Program-made: the position numbers and the translations under genes | Assembly: GCA_022824495.1 (NCBI GenBank) | Contig: JAJDZU010000015.1 | Coordinates: 1-64,000 of the forward strand | Reading direction: 5' to 3' | DNA from: Chloroflexota bacterium | Lineage (GTDB): Bacteria; Chloroflexota; UBA11872 | Length of the DNA stretch: 64,000 bases | Part shown: piece by piece, positions 34,221 to 43,170 of the stretch | Position numbering within the stretch: the first letter of the stretch is position 1 | Layout of the letters: every line of letters starts with the position of its first letter | Notes under the pieces: model-generated | Database searches by the model: none | Told to the model about the DNA's origin: nothing | Seen by the model: only the letters and a program-made list of their open reading frames with translations

Positions 34221-35650
34221 GCATTCGACTCAAGCTTCGACTCCTCTACCTCGCGTCCATCGCGGCCACGATCACCGTGTTTGGCATTGGGCTGCAACTC
34301 TTGCTCATGGCCCACGTCGACACCGAAGTCGACGAGACCCTGCGAGCCAGAGCGCGGGAAGTCGTGCGCATTGCACAGCTCAGTGGCGGATTAACAGGCG
34401 TCCGCCCCGAAGTGGGCATGCTCATCGAACTGCCCGTTGACGAGTTGCGCGAACGCGAGGTCTACCTTCAGGTGCTGGACCCGCAGGGCCGACCTGTCGT
34501 TGCCTCGGTCAACCTTCGCGGCCAATCGCTGCCCGTGACCGACGGTGCCAGGGGCGTGCTCGAAACCCGCGAGGAATCTGTCGAGACCCTCAACGTCGCG
34601 GGACGATTTCGTCTGCGCATGCTCAGCGTCCCTATCGAGCGCGGTGACGAGCTCGTTGGCATTCTTCAGAGCGCGCAGTCGCTCCAGCTTGCCGATAGCA
34701 CCACCGAGCGCTCACGCAACCTCCTTATCGGCGGGGCCGCCGTTGTGTTTGTCGTCGCCTCCCTCAGCGCCCTCTATCTCACCCGAACCGCCGTCAATCC
34801 TGTAGCGGATATCACCCGTACCGCCGAGGCCATTTATCTCCAGGGCGACCTGAGCCGGCGCATCAGTGTTGGCGTTGGCCGGGATGACCTGAGCGCGCTG
34901 GGCCGTACATTCAACCGCATGCTCGACCACATCGAAGAGAGCGTGGAGGCACAACGTCGCTTCGTTGGCGACGCCTCCCACGAGCTCAAAACGCCGCTCA
35001 CCGTTATCCGCGGAAATGCGGAGCTTCTGGGCCGCGGCCCGGACGGTTCGGACACAGCCGCCACCGAAGCCATCACGCGCGAAGCTGACCGCATGCAACG
35101 CATCGTGAATGACTTGCTGGCGATCGCTGAACTGGATGCACCGGGCGAGTTGAAGTTCCAACCCCTCAACCTGCGCTCACTGGTCGTTCGCGTGCTGACC
35201 GATCTTGGACCCGTTGCCGGCGAGCGTTCAATCACCCTGGCCGGCACCGGCACCGCCTGGGTCTTCGCCGACGCCGACAAGCTCGAACGCGCGCTTCGCA
35301 ACCTCGTTCAGAATGCCATCACCGCCACCGCAAGCGACGGCGTAATTCAGGTCAGGCTTACCGAACGCGATCGCACCATCGCCCTTGTGGTCAGCGATAA
35401 CGGATCAGGAATCCCCGAGCAACATCTGCCACACATCTTTGAGCGCTTCTATCGGGTCGACCCGGCACGTTCGCGCGCTGGCGGCGGCACCGGTCTCGGC
35501 CTCACCATTGTCAGAAGTGTTGCTGAAACGCACGGGGGCAGCGTGGAAGCCCGCCGCGCCGACCTTGGCGGCGCGGAGATTGAGATCCGCCTGCCCGCTG
35601 GTCGACCACCCGACGGCACGACAACCGGGACAGGCGAGTCAGCGACCTAG
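34217..35650 (+). CDS. MprB-like sensor histidine kinase
   Basis: A 477-residue membrane kinase. Membrane segments lie at about 8-30 and 172-195 around an extracytoplasmic domain, followed by HAMP. The H-box is FVGDASHELKTPLTVIRGN with His255. The ATPase domain has LVQNAITATA (N-box), DNGSGIPEQ, FERFYRVDPARSR and GGTGLGLTIV. It partners the regulator just upstream. The start is a GTG overlapping the regulator stop. Confidence 0.94.
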   Translation: MSIRLKLRLLYLASIAATITVFGIGLQLLLMAHVDTEVDETLRARAREVVRIAQLSGGLTGVRPEVGMLIELPVDELREREVYLQVLDPQGRPVVASVNLRGQSLPVTDGARGVLETREESVETLNVAGRFRLRMLSVPIERGDELVGILQSAQSLQLADSTTERSRNLLIGGAAVVFVVASLSALYLTRTAVNPVADITRTAEAIYLQGDLSRRISVGVGRDDLSALGRTFNRMLDHIEESVEAQRRFVGDASHELKTPLTVIRGNAELLGRGPDGSDTAATEAITREADRMQRIVNDLLAIAELDAPGELKFQPLNLRSLVVRVLTDLGPVAGERSITLAGTGTAWVFADADKLERALRNLVQNAITATASDGVIQVRLTERDRTIALVVSDNGSGIPEQHLPHIFERFYRVDPARSRAGGGTGLGLTIVRSVAETHGGSVEARRADLGGAEIEIRLPAGRPPDGTTTGTGESAT

Positions 35651-35747
35651 CGCCTCAACGCGGCTTAGAGTTTTCTCATCTTGCCTCCTTAGTCTCAATG
35701 TCGATTGGAGAAGCGCAATGCAGCGCTTCCGACCAAGGAGGGCGGAC

Positions 35748-36410
35748 ATGTCACCACCGGCCATATCCACATCGCCCCGGCTGGTCGACCGTCTCCGAGC
35801 CGAAGGCGCGCAGCCAGCCAGCTACCGAGCGAACCAAGTCGTGTTTGACCCGGTCTCGAATCTCCAGCGAGTCGGTGTGATCTGCTCAGGAAGCGTAACC
35901 GTCTGGCGCATTAGTCCCAGCGGCCGCCAGCTCGCTACCGCTTCGCTGCGCCATGGCGACTGGATCGAGAATGTCTTTCGCACCAAGGGACAAGATCGAA
36001 CGATCGTCGAAGCTGACGGTCCCGTCACGATCGCCTGGTTTGACATTTCGACCTTTCGCCGCCTCACTCAGCGGCGCCCGGACGTGGTGCGCGAATTGAT
36101 CCGGAGCCAGTTGGCACGCCTTGACACTGTTCAGCGACGCGTCTCGCAGACCGCGCTCGACTCCGTCGCGGGAACGGTCGCGCTGGCCATCCTTCAAATG
36201 GCCGAACGTGAGCACGCGACCGATTTACGCGTCACGCACGAGGAACTGGCGCAACGACTGGGCACCGTCCGCGAAAGTGTCAGCCTGGCCGTCAACCAGT
36301 TGCGGCGCGCGGGCGCCCTGGCCCCGTCCCGTGGTCGTAAACGCCTCATTTCCATTCTCAGCCTGCCCAAGCTCCAGCGGCTCGCCGGAGCCCGTCCCGA
36401 AGCCCACTAG
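35748..36410 (+). CDS. Crp/Fnr-family transcription regulator
   Basis: A 220-residue regulator with an N-terminal cyclic-nucleotide-binding-like beta barrel (LQRVGVICSGSVTVWRIS) and a C-terminal winged helix-turn-helix with THEELAQRLGTVRESVSLAVNQL. No Fnr-type cysteines are seen, so an iron-sulfur sensor is unlikely. I choose the ATG at 35748 because AAGGAGG lies six bases before it; a further in-frame ATG at 35718 would place that site inside the gene. It follows the kinase by 97 bases and is probably separate. Confidence 0.88.
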   Translation: MSPPAISTSPRLVDRLRAEGAQPASYRANQVVFDPVSNLQRVGVICSGSVTVWRISPSGRQLATASLRHGDWIENVFRTKGQDRTIVEADGPVTIAWFDISTFRRLTQRRPDVVRELIRSQLARLDTVQRRVSQTALDSVAGTVALAILQMAEREHATDLRVTHEELAQRLGTVRESVSLAVNQLRRAGALAPSRGRKRLISILSLPKLQRLAGARPEAH

Positions 36411-36423
36411 ACCGGCCCCCAAT

Positions 36424-36456
36424 CCGGTGCGGAGCGAGTGATCTCCTCCGCACCGG
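36424..36456. terminator. 11-bp hairpin after the Crp-type gene
   Basis: CCGGTGCGGAG (36424-36434) pairs perfectly with CTCCGCACCGG (36446-36456) across an 11-base loop. There is no T-tract, so it may need Rho or serve to protect the mRNA end. Confidence 0.5.
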
Positions 36457-36576
36457 CCTCCCATGTATCACGACCTTGGTCGCCGCCCTCAGTCCACGCC
36501 TAGTCGCGCAGACCCACCTGAACGTCTTCGTTTGCGCTAGGCTCCCCATCCGCCCGACTTGATTCCATGGCGCGCC

Positions 36577-37797
36577 GTGTCTGACCGCTCGTTCACCTCC
36601 TTCCTCTCCACCCTCCGCTGCGCCGAAACCGGCGAAGCCCACGATCCCACCGTCCTCCAATCCGTCAGCCACGGCGCCGGCGCCACCCTCCTTCCCGAAT
36701 ACGACCTTGACGCCGTCCGCGCCGCGGTATCGCCTGAGGACATCCGCCAGCGCCCCCACGACCTCTGGCGCTTCCGCGAACTCCTGCCTCTCGACAATCC
36801 CCTCCAGGCCCCCGACCTCGGTGCCGGCGCCACCCCGCTCCTCCGACTGAACCGCCTGGGCCGGCGCTTCGGCCTCACCAACCTCTGGCTCAAAGACGAA
36901 GGCGCCAATCCCACCGGCACCTTCAAAGCCCGCGGCGCGGCCGTGGGCGTGGCCCGCGCCTACGAACTTGGCGTCCGCGACATCGCCATTCCCACCGCCG
37001 GCAACGCCGGCAGCGCCTGGGCCGCCTACTGCGCCGCCTGGGGCATCACCCTCCGCGTCGTCATGCCCGTCAACACCCCCGACCCCATCAAGGCCGAGTG
37101 CGTCGCCTACGGTGCCGACGTCACCGAAGTCCGCGGCGTCATCAGCGACGCCGGCCGCATCGCCTCCGAACGCGCCGCCGCCGCCGGCTGGTTCGACGCC
37201 TCCACCATGAAAGAGCCCTACCGCGTCGAAGGCAAAAAGACCATGGGCCTCGAAATCGCCGAAGCCTTCGACTGGGATCCCCCCGACGTCGTCCTCTACC
37301 CCACCGGCGGCGGCGTAGGCCTCATCGGCGTCTGGAAAGCCATGCGCGAACTCGCCGACCTCGGCTGGCTCAAGGGAACCCCGCCACGCCTCATCGCCGT
37401 GCAGGCCGCCGACTGCGCACCCATTGTCGAGGCCTTCGAATCGAGTGCTGACGATGCTGAGCGTCCCCACGACCCCCGCACCGTCGCCAACGGCCTCCTC
37501 GTCCCCCTCCCCTTCGCCCACCGCCTCATCCTCCGCATCCTGAATGAGACCGGCGGCACCGCCGTCGCCGTCGATGACGACCAACTCGTCCACGCCATGC
37601 GCCTACTCGCCGACCTCGAGGGCGTCCTCGCCGCCCCCGAAGGCGCCGCCCTCGTCCCCGCCCTCACCACCCTGCTCGAGCGCGGCGACATCGGCCGCGA
37701 CGAACGCATCGTCCTCCTCAACACCGGCAACGCCCTCAAATACACCCACCTCGTAGACCTGCCCGCCCGGCCCCCCATCGACCCCCTGCCCGCATGA
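36577..37797 (+). CDS. Threonine synthase-like PLP enzyme
   Basis: A fold-type II PLP enzyme of about 406 residues. The PLP Lys is in NPTGTFKARGAAVG, the phosphate loop is PTGGGVGLIG, and TAGNAGSAWAAY is the Asn loop. The N-terminal part, where related threonine synthases carry a Cys4 zinc ribbon, keeps only one Cys (LRCAETGEAHDP), so the zinc site is lost. A second threonine synthase next to hom is at 45466-46533, so this copy may have another role. I start at the GTG at 36577; a TTG at 36559 is possible. The stop overlaps the next gene by four bases. Confidence 0.85.
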   Translation: MSDRSFTSFLSTLRCAETGEAHDPTVLQSVSHGAGATLLPEYDLDAVRAAVSPEDIRQRPHDLWRFRELLPLDNPLQAPDLGAGATPLLRLNRLGRRFGLTNLWLKDEGANPTGTFKARGAAVGVARAYELGVRDIAIPTAGNAGSAWAAYCAAWGITLRVVMPVNTPDPIKAECVAYGADVTEVRGVISDAGRIASERAAAAGWFDASTMKEPYRVEGKKTMGLEIAEAFDWDPPDVVLYPTGGGVGLIGVWKAMRELADLGWLKGTPPRLIAVQAADCAPIVEAFESSADDAERPHDPRTVANGLLVPLPFAHRLILRILNETGGTAVAVDDDQLVHAMRLLADLEGVLAAPEGAALVPALTTLLERGDIGRDERIVLLNTGNALKYTHLVDLPARPPIDPLPA

Positions 37798-38750
37798 GCG
37801 CAACCCAGCGCCCCGCCGTCCTCGTCACCGAACCCATCCACCAGGGCGGCATCGACGCGATTGAGGAATTCGCCGACGTCATCCGCCCCGACCGCCCCGA
37901 TGAACCCGCCATCCGCGCCGTCGCCCCTGCCGCCAACGCCATCATCGTCCGCGTCGCCCCCGTCACCGCGGCCGTCATTGACGCCGCCCCCAACCTGCGC
38001 TGCATCCAGAAACACGGCGTCGGCGTCGACAGCATCGATGTCGGGCACGCCACCCGACGCGGCATCCCCGTCTGCTACACCCCCGAGGCCAACGCCGCCT
38101 CCGTCGCCGAATTCACCGTCGCCGCCGCCCTCGCCCACCTCAAGCGCATCCCCGACCGCGACCGCCTGGTTCGCGCCGGCGGCTGGCGCGACAGCGGCGA
38201 CCTGCCCGCCCACGAAATCGCCGGCCGCACCGTCGGCATCATCGGCAGCGGCCGCGTCGGCCTCCGCGTCCTCCGCGCCTTCACGATGGGGCTGGATATG
38301 CAGGGCCTCGTCTACGACCCCTTCGTCCCCGCCCAGGTCGTGCGCGACCACGGCGGCCAACCCGTCGATTCACTCCAGGAACTCCTCCAGCGCGCCGACA
38401 TCGTCACCCTCCACACCCCGCTAACCCCCCAAACCCGCCACCTCATCAACGCCGAACGCTTGGCTCAGATGCGCCCCAACGCCATCCTCGTCAACACCTG
38501 CCGCGGCCCCGTCGTTGACGAACACGCCCTCGCTGACGCCCTGACCAGTGGAATCATCGCCGGTGCCGCCATCGACGTCTTCGAACAAGAACCCCCCACC
38601 GGCAGCCCGCTGCTTGATGCTCCCAACTGCCTCTTCTCCCCCCACGTCGCCGGCATCACCGTCCAGACCAACATCCGCACCGCCGCCCACTGCGCCGCCG
38701 AAATCCACCGCATCCTCCACAACCACCCACCCCACTGGCGCATCAACTAA
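37794..38750 (+). CDS. D-2-hydroxyacid dehydrogenase (SerA-like)
   Basis: A 318-residue NAD-dependent dehydrogenase of the phosphoglycerate dehydrogenase group, without the regulatory C-terminal domains. The NAD fold has VGIIGSGRVGLRVL. Catalytic Arg is in NTCRGPVVDE, Glu in DVFEQEPP, and His in FSPHVAG. It is coupled to the threonine synthase-like gene (ATGA), which suggests a shared role in amino-acid or hydroxyacid metabolism. Confidence 0.9.
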   Translation: MSATQRPAVLVTEPIHQGGIDAIEEFADVIRPDRPDEPAIRAVAPAANAIIVRVAPVTAAVIDAAPNLRCIQKHGVGVDSIDVGHATRRGIPVCYTPEANAASVAEFTVAAALAHLKRIPDRDRLVRAGGWRDSGDLPAHEIAGRTVGIIGSGRVGLRVLRAFTMGLDMQGLVYDPFVPAQVVRDHGGQPVDSLQELLQRADIVTLHTPLTPQTRHLINAERLAQMRPNAILVNTCRGPVVDEHALADALTSGIIAGAAIDVFEQEPPTGSPLLDAPNCLFSPHVAGITVQTNIRTAAHCAAEIHRILHNHPPHWRIN

Positions 38751-38860
38751 CCCCGATAACGCCCCTCCCCTCCCCGCTTCCCGCAGTGCTCCCACTGCCG
38801 CCGTCACTCCGAAGCCCGCACTCGCTATCCTTACCAGGGAAACCCGCCCGGAGCCTAGGC

Positions 38861-39409
38861 ATGACCGGCGACGTCTTCTATCAGGAAATCAAATCCGTCG
38901 GCTCGCCCCGCGGTTCCATCGTCCCCGAGGGCGCCACAACCGAGGAAGTCAACGGCGAAAGCGTTCTCCGCATTCCCGCCGCCACTACTCGGGTCGACAC
39001 CCCCATCATCTTCCCCGGCTTCCGCATCATCGTGGAAGGCGATGAACTCCATGTATCCGGCGACACCATCGTCGACGCCGCCATCTACGGCGAGACCCTC
39101 GAAGCCCAGGGCGCCGTCGTCTCCTCCGACAAGGAAATCGAAGTCGTCGGCCTCATGCAGGCCGTCAGCGTCAGCGGCAAAACCGTCCGCGCCGACCGCA
39201 TCGAAGCCGGCCGCGTCCAGGCCGTCCTCAACGTCCGCGCCACCAGCGCCGTCATCGCCAGGTCCATCGTCATCACCGAAGGCGGCCTCCGCGCCCCCCT
39301 CCTCGTCACCGAGTCCCTCCAGGGCGAAGACCTCGCTGACGCCTCCAAGTCGTGGGATGACGGCATCACCGCCGGTGAAATCCCCGACTGGCTGCAGGGC
39401 AGCGACTGA
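38861..39409 (+). CDS. Beta-rich bactofilin-like hypothetical protein
   Basis: A 182-residue protein whose middle (about 45-155) shows repeating short strands (ELHVSGDTIVDAAIYGETLEAQ, then AVSVSGKTVRADRIEAG) like the right-handed beta helix of bactofilins and polymer-forming cytoskeletal proteins. No membrane segment or enzyme motif is seen. The ATG at 38861 is chosen because earlier in-frame codons are low complexity. The next gene appears to overlap its stop. Confidence 0.6.
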   Translation: MTGDVFYQEIKSVGSPRGSIVPEGATTEEVNGESVLRIPAATTRVDTPIIFPGFRIIVEGDELHVSGDTIVDAAIYGETLEAQGAVVSSDKEIEVVGLMQAVSVSGKTVRADRIEAGRVQAVLNVRATSAVIARSIVITEGGLRAPLLVTESLQGEDLADASKSWDDGITAGEIPDWLQGSD

Positions 39410-40164
39410 GCGCAGCACATCCCCCGGCGGACCGGCCGCCGCCGTACAGCGCCTTCGCGGACATTTACGACGCTTGGCAAGCCCTCTACGGCCTCCCCTA
39501 CGCCATCCTCGTCGCCCCCCGCGTTAACCAGCAGCTAGCACGACACGTCGGTCGTCCCGCCCGCCTCATTGACCTCGCCTGTGGCACCGGAACCCACGCC
39601 GTCCTGCAGGCTCACGGCGGCAGTCGGGTCACCGGCATCGACCTCTCCCCAGCCATGCTTCACAAGGCCCAAATTCGCGCCGCCGGCCGCCCAATCACCT
39701 TCCTCGAAGCCGACATGCGCACCTTCGACACCCACAAACCCGTCGACGCCGTCACCTGCCTCTACGCCAGCCTCAACCACCTGCTCGACCCCGACGACCT
39801 CACCCGCACCTTCACCCGCGTCGCCGCCCACCTCCGCCCCGGCGGCGTTTTCGTATTCGATCTCAACTCAGATCACGCGTTCAAAGCCCTGTGGCGTAGC
39901 CCCGTCACCGAGCGCGGTCCGGGTTTTACGCTCCAGCGTCGCTTCCAGAGCAACGGCGCCCAGACCACCATGCGCCTCCAGATCGAACGCCCGAACCACC
40001 CACCCGTCCGCGACACCCTTACCGCCCGCTCATTCCGCGAATCCACTGTCCGCACATCTCTGGTCGACGCTGGTCTCACCTTTCGTGACCTCGCCCACTT
40101 CAACCCGTTTCCCAGCGTCCCCGGAACGAAACTCAAACAGCTCTGGACTGCCACCTACCGGTAG
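39406..40164 (+). CDS. SAM-dependent methyltransferase with apparent CTG start
   Basis: A class I methyltransferase of about 252 residues. Translating back in frame from the ATG at 39655 gives YSAFADIYDAW and motif I LIDLACGTGTHAVLQAHGG, then VTGIDLSPAM, so the gene must start well before that ATG. No ATG, GTG or TTG is found in frame upstream within the likely start region. The CTG at 39406 overlaps the previous stop (CTGA), mimicking the ATGA and GTGA couplings seen throughout this window. The remainder (VDAVTCLYASLNHLLDPDD, RPGGVFVFDLNS) is typical. The substrate is unknown. Confidence 0.8.
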   Translation: MSAAHPPADRPPPYSAFADIYDAWQALYGLPYAILVAPRVNQQLARHVGRPARLIDLACGTGTHAVLQAHGGSRVTGIDLSPAMLHKAQIRAAGRPITFLEADMRTFDTHKPVDAVTCLYASLNHLLDPDDLTRTFTRVAAHLRPGGVFVFDLNSDHAFKALWRSPVTERGPGFTLQRRFQSNGAQTTMRLQIERPNHPPVRDTLTARSFRESTVRTSLVDAGLTFRDLAHFNPFPSVPGTKLKQLWTATYR

Positions 40165-40260
40165 CCGCGCGCGATCGCGCATTTCACCTCCACTGCGTGC
40201 GAAGGTCCCGGCGATCCACGATTGTTTCCACTCGCCGGGGCAGATAAGCCATGGGCCCCC

Positions 40261-40266
40261 TACAAT
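40261..40266 (+). promoter_or_regulatory. -10 element for the RidA-like gene
   Basis: TACAAT, one mismatch from TATAAT, lies 37 bases before the GTG start. The resulting leader carries GGAGAAGG ahead of the start, so this would be a leadered transcript. Confidence 0.35.
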
Positions 40267-40303
40267 TCGCGGATCTGCGGATTGGCGTCGGAGAAGGTGA
40301 CCT

Positions 40304-40756
40304 GTGTCGCACGAAGCCCGATTAGAGGAACTTGGAATAACGCTGCCGGAGGCACCGACGCCGATGGCCGCATACGTCCCCGCGTTGCGAACCGGTGACT
40401 TGCTGTGGATTGCCGGCCAACCGCCCGGAGGCGACTGGCGCGGGCGGGTCGGCGAGGACTACGACGTCGAAACGGGAGCGCAAGCCGCACGCGACTCTGG
40501 GCTCAACATCCTGGCGCAGGTCCGAAAAGCGGTCGGAAGCCTGGACGAGGTCGAGCGTGTGATCAAGGTTGTGGGTTTCGTCAATGCGGCGCCGTCGGAA
40601 TCGGGCGTGCACCTGGTCGTTAACGGGTGTTCGGAGTTGATGCAGGACGTATTTGGCGAAGCCGGCCGTCACACGAGGTCGGCCGTCGGCTGCAGCACGT
40701 TGCCAATGGACATTCCCTGCGAGATCGAGGCCGTGTTCCAGCTTCGCGAGTCCTAG
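40304..40756 (+). CDS. RidA/YjgF-like protein
   Basis: A 150-residue member of the Rid superfamily, whose founding member hydrolyses reactive enamines and imines from PLP enzymes. LPEAPTPMAAYVPALRTGDLLWIAGQ and HTRSAVGCSTLPMDIPCEIEAVFQ are the family's ends. The Arg that binds substrate in RidA proper corresponds to HTRSAVG. It belongs to the longer subgroup. The start is GTG. The nearby PLP-dependent threonine synthases could be a source of its substrates. Confidence 0.85.
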   Translation: MSHEARLEELGITLPEAPTPMAAYVPALRTGDLLWIAGQPPGGDWRGRVGEDYDVETGAQAARDSGLNILAQVRKAVGSLDEVERVIKVVGFVNAAPSESGVHLVVNGCSELMQDVFGEAGRHTRSAVGCSTLPMDIPCEIEAVFQLRES

Positions 40757-40976
40757 ATACTGCGATGAGCATCCGGCAAGGTGCGGCGAACCGGCTGCGG
40801 GCGCACGAACTGTTTCGAGCAGTCCGGCGACCGTGGAAGACTCGCGGAATCGGTCAGGGCCCGGGACCAGGCAGTTCCCTCGAGTCTGAGAATCCGGCTG
40901 GCCGTTAACCCGGACACCTCGGGCCGCAGGACGGGGAGCCGCGCAGTTCTGCCTTGCGGCGTTGAACTGGGTGAAG

Positions 40977-41846
40977 CTAGATGTTCAGCGGCGCCGGTGG
41001 CTTTGGGATCGGAGCCTGTTCGGTGTCGCGCGACTCACTGAAGAGACCAATCTCGGCGGCTGAGGCGTAGTCCGCGGCACCAAACGTGGAAATGATCCTC
41101 AGCACGGCGTACCGGATCGGCACCGGCGTGTCGACATCGAAAACGAGCTTTAACTCGGGCGACGCCGCCGTGAAACGCCCGATGCTGACCAGCGCGTCGG
41201 GATGCGTTCGGGGATCCTCCAGCGACGCCAGTACTTCGAACTCCCGGATATAGCTGGCCTCCGGTTCCTGCGGATGGTTCCAGATCACCACTTTCCGGAC
41301 AGGCGTACGGAATCGAACTTGGTAGATCGCGGTCACGGGGAAGTCGGGGCCGCCAGACCGCCAGGCCGTGAACTGTGGATCAAATAGGCCATCCTGAAGG
41401 CGATTGGGGCCGTAGTCGCCTTCGGCCGTGGACGTTATCGACAGTAACTCGCCGCCGTTGACCAACTCCAGCAGGTCGAAACCCTCGCCATCCAGGTCCG
41501 ACCCCTGCTGCAATCCGACCTGGATTCGACGGACCAACTCCGGTTCAATCCCCTCCTCCTGGGTCGTCCGAAGCGCCAGGATGGCCGGGATCACGCCGGC
41601 CGACAGAAGCAAGCCGAAAATAAGAACCGAGGTCAGCATGCGGCTGGAGGTCAAACCCCGCCATACGTTGCGGGGCGTCGGGCGACGCCGAGCGGCAATT
41701 GCGGCCGCTCTTGTCTCTTGTTCGGCACGCACTTCTGACTCGTGAGTCTCCGCCCAACGCACCTGCTGGGCGTCCACGGCCGCCTGCCGACGCGCCCACG
41801 CGCCACGGCTGGCACCCCGCTCTACGGAACGCTGTGGAGTCGACAC
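40977..41846 (-). CDS. Single-pass membrane protein with discoidin-like domain
   Basis: A 289-residue protein. A charged cytoplasmic N-terminus (about 70 residues) is followed by a membrane segment (about 70-92) and an external domain. SITSTAEGDYGPNRLQDG, VRKVVIWNHPQEPEASYIREFEVL and YAVLRIISTFGAADYASAAEIGLF follow the F5/8 type C (galactose-binding-like) pattern. Its ligand is unknown. The start is GTG. Confidence 0.7.
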   Translation of the reverse strand: MSTPQRSVERGASRGAWARRQAAVDAQQVRWAETHESEVRAEQETRAAAIAARRRPTPRNVWRGLTSSRMLTSVLIFGLLLSAGVIPAILALRTTQEEGIEPELVRRIQVGLQQGSDLDGEGFDLLELVNGGELLSITSTAEGDYGPNRLQDGLFDPQFTAWRSGGPDFPVTAIYQVRFRTPVRKVVIWNHPQEPEASYIREFEVLASLEDPRTHPDALVSIGRFTAASPELKLVFDVDTPVPIRYAVLRIISTFGAADYASAAEIGLFSESRDTEQAPIPKPPAPLNI

Positions 41847-41862
41847 TCAGGACCGCCAAATC

Positions 41863-43167
41863 TCACGCGGCGTACGCGCGGTCAAGGAACTCGGCCACAT
41901 GCATCACGGTCAGGTCCAGCCCGCGCTTGCGTGCGCCCGACTGGATGTGCAGCAGACAACCGGGATTGGCGGAAACCACCACGGTGGCGCCCGTAGCCTC
42001 AATGGCGTCGAGTCGCTGCTCCAGGATCGCCAGCGAGATGTCCGTGTCCGTCACGCTGTACAGCCCGGCTGCTCCACAGCAGACCGTCGGGTTCTCCATC
42101 TCCACCAGTTCCACGCCGGGCACGGCAGCCAGCAGGTCGCGCGGCTGCTGCGAGACCCCCTGGGCGTGCACCAGGTGACAGGCGTCCTGGTAGATCACTC
42201 GCTCGTTCACCACGCCGGCTGGCGGCCCGGCGCCGATCTCCGCCAGGAACTCAGAGAAATCCCGCACCCGCTCCGCAAAGGCTTGCGCGCGGTCGGCATA
42301 CCGTGGGTCGTCCGCCAGCAACTCGCCGTATTCCTTTAGCGTGGACCCGCACCCGGCCGAGTTGATGATGATGGCCTCGTAGCCGGCCGAGTCAAAGGCG
42401 TCGATGTTGCGACGCGCCAGGTCGCGGGCGGTTTCGAGGTCGCCGCCGTGCACGTGCAGCGCTCCGCAGCAGCTCTGGTGTTCGGGGATGTGGACGTCGC
42501 AGCCGTTGCGTGCCAGCACGCGCAGCGAGGCGCGATGAGCCTCGGCGAATGACACGCCCATGATGCAGCCGGTGATAAACGCGACCGAATGGCGGCGCTC
42601 GCCAAAGGCGGGCACGAAGCGCAGATCCGAGGCCTGCAGGAAGCGATCCGATACGGGCGGCGACAGCGCCTCCACGGCGGCCAGCGGCGGTGCGATGAAC
42701 CGAAGGATTCCCAGCCGTCGCACCAGCGCCTGCAGGCCGCTGCGCTGATAGAGCCACAGCCCGCGCGCGGCCAATCGCAGCAGCTTCGGCCGCGGAAACA
42801 CCACCCGCAGCACAGTCTGCGCAATGCGTCGGCGGGTCGGCAGCAGCTTGGCCTGCACGGTCTGCGCGCGCACCGACTCGATCAGCGCACCGTACTTGAC
42901 GCCGGACGGACAGGCCGTCTCGCAACCGCGGCAGTCCAGGCACTGAAACGTGTGGCGCAAGAACGCCGGGCTGTCCAGCGCCATCCGCCCGTCATGCACG
43001 GCGTCGATGAGCTGGATGCGCCCACGTGGCGAGTCCATCTCCACCCGCAGCACGCGGTACGTCGGGCACTCGTTGAGGCAAAGCCCGCAATGCACGCAGG
43101 TGGACAGGATGGACCTGTCGGGCGCGTCCATCGCAGAGAATCCCAACCGCGCGGGTTCCACCGTCAT
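41863..43167 (-). CDS. glcF: Glycolate oxidase iron-sulfur subunit
   Basis: A 434-residue GlcF/LutA-like protein. Two 4Fe-4S motifs, CVHCGLCLNECPTY and CLDCRGCETACPSG, precede two cysteine-rich CCG domains (HQSCCGALHVHGG and NPTVCCGAAGLY). It would pass electrons from a glycolate or lactate flavoprotein to the membrane. It follows glcE by three bases. Confidence 0.92.
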   Translation of the reverse strand: MTVEPARLGFSAMDAPDRSILSTCVHCGLCLNECPTYRVLRVEMDSPRGRIQLIDAVHDGRMALDSPAFLRHTFQCLDCRGCETACPSGVKYGALIESVRAQTVQAKLLPTRRRIAQTVLRVVFPRPKLLRLAARGLWLYQRSGLQALVRRLGILRFIAPPLAAVEALSPPVSDRFLQASDLRFVPAFGERRHSVAFITGCIMGVSFAEAHRASLRVLARNGCDVHIPEHQSCCGALHVHGGDLETARDLARRNIDAFDSAGYEAIIINSAGCGSTLKEYGELLADDPRYADRAQAFAERVRDFSEFLAEIGAGPPAGVVNERVIYQDACHLVHAQGVSQQPRDLLAAVPGVELVEMENPTVCCGAAGLYSVTDTDISLAILEQRLDAIEATGATVVVSANPGCLLHIQSGARKRGLDLTVMHVAEFLDRAYAA

Positions 43168-43170
43168 GCC

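Noticed and set aside
36358-38360. Long minus-strand open frames opposite the threonine synthase-like and dehydrogenase genes
   Set aside because: They are Gly/Asp/Ala-rich mirror images of C-ending codons on the other strand; the plus-strand genes have clear catalytic motifs.
40757-40976. Short plus-strand frames after the RidA-like gene
   Set aside because: Three overlapping frames with no start signal or recognisable sequence; treated as non-coding.
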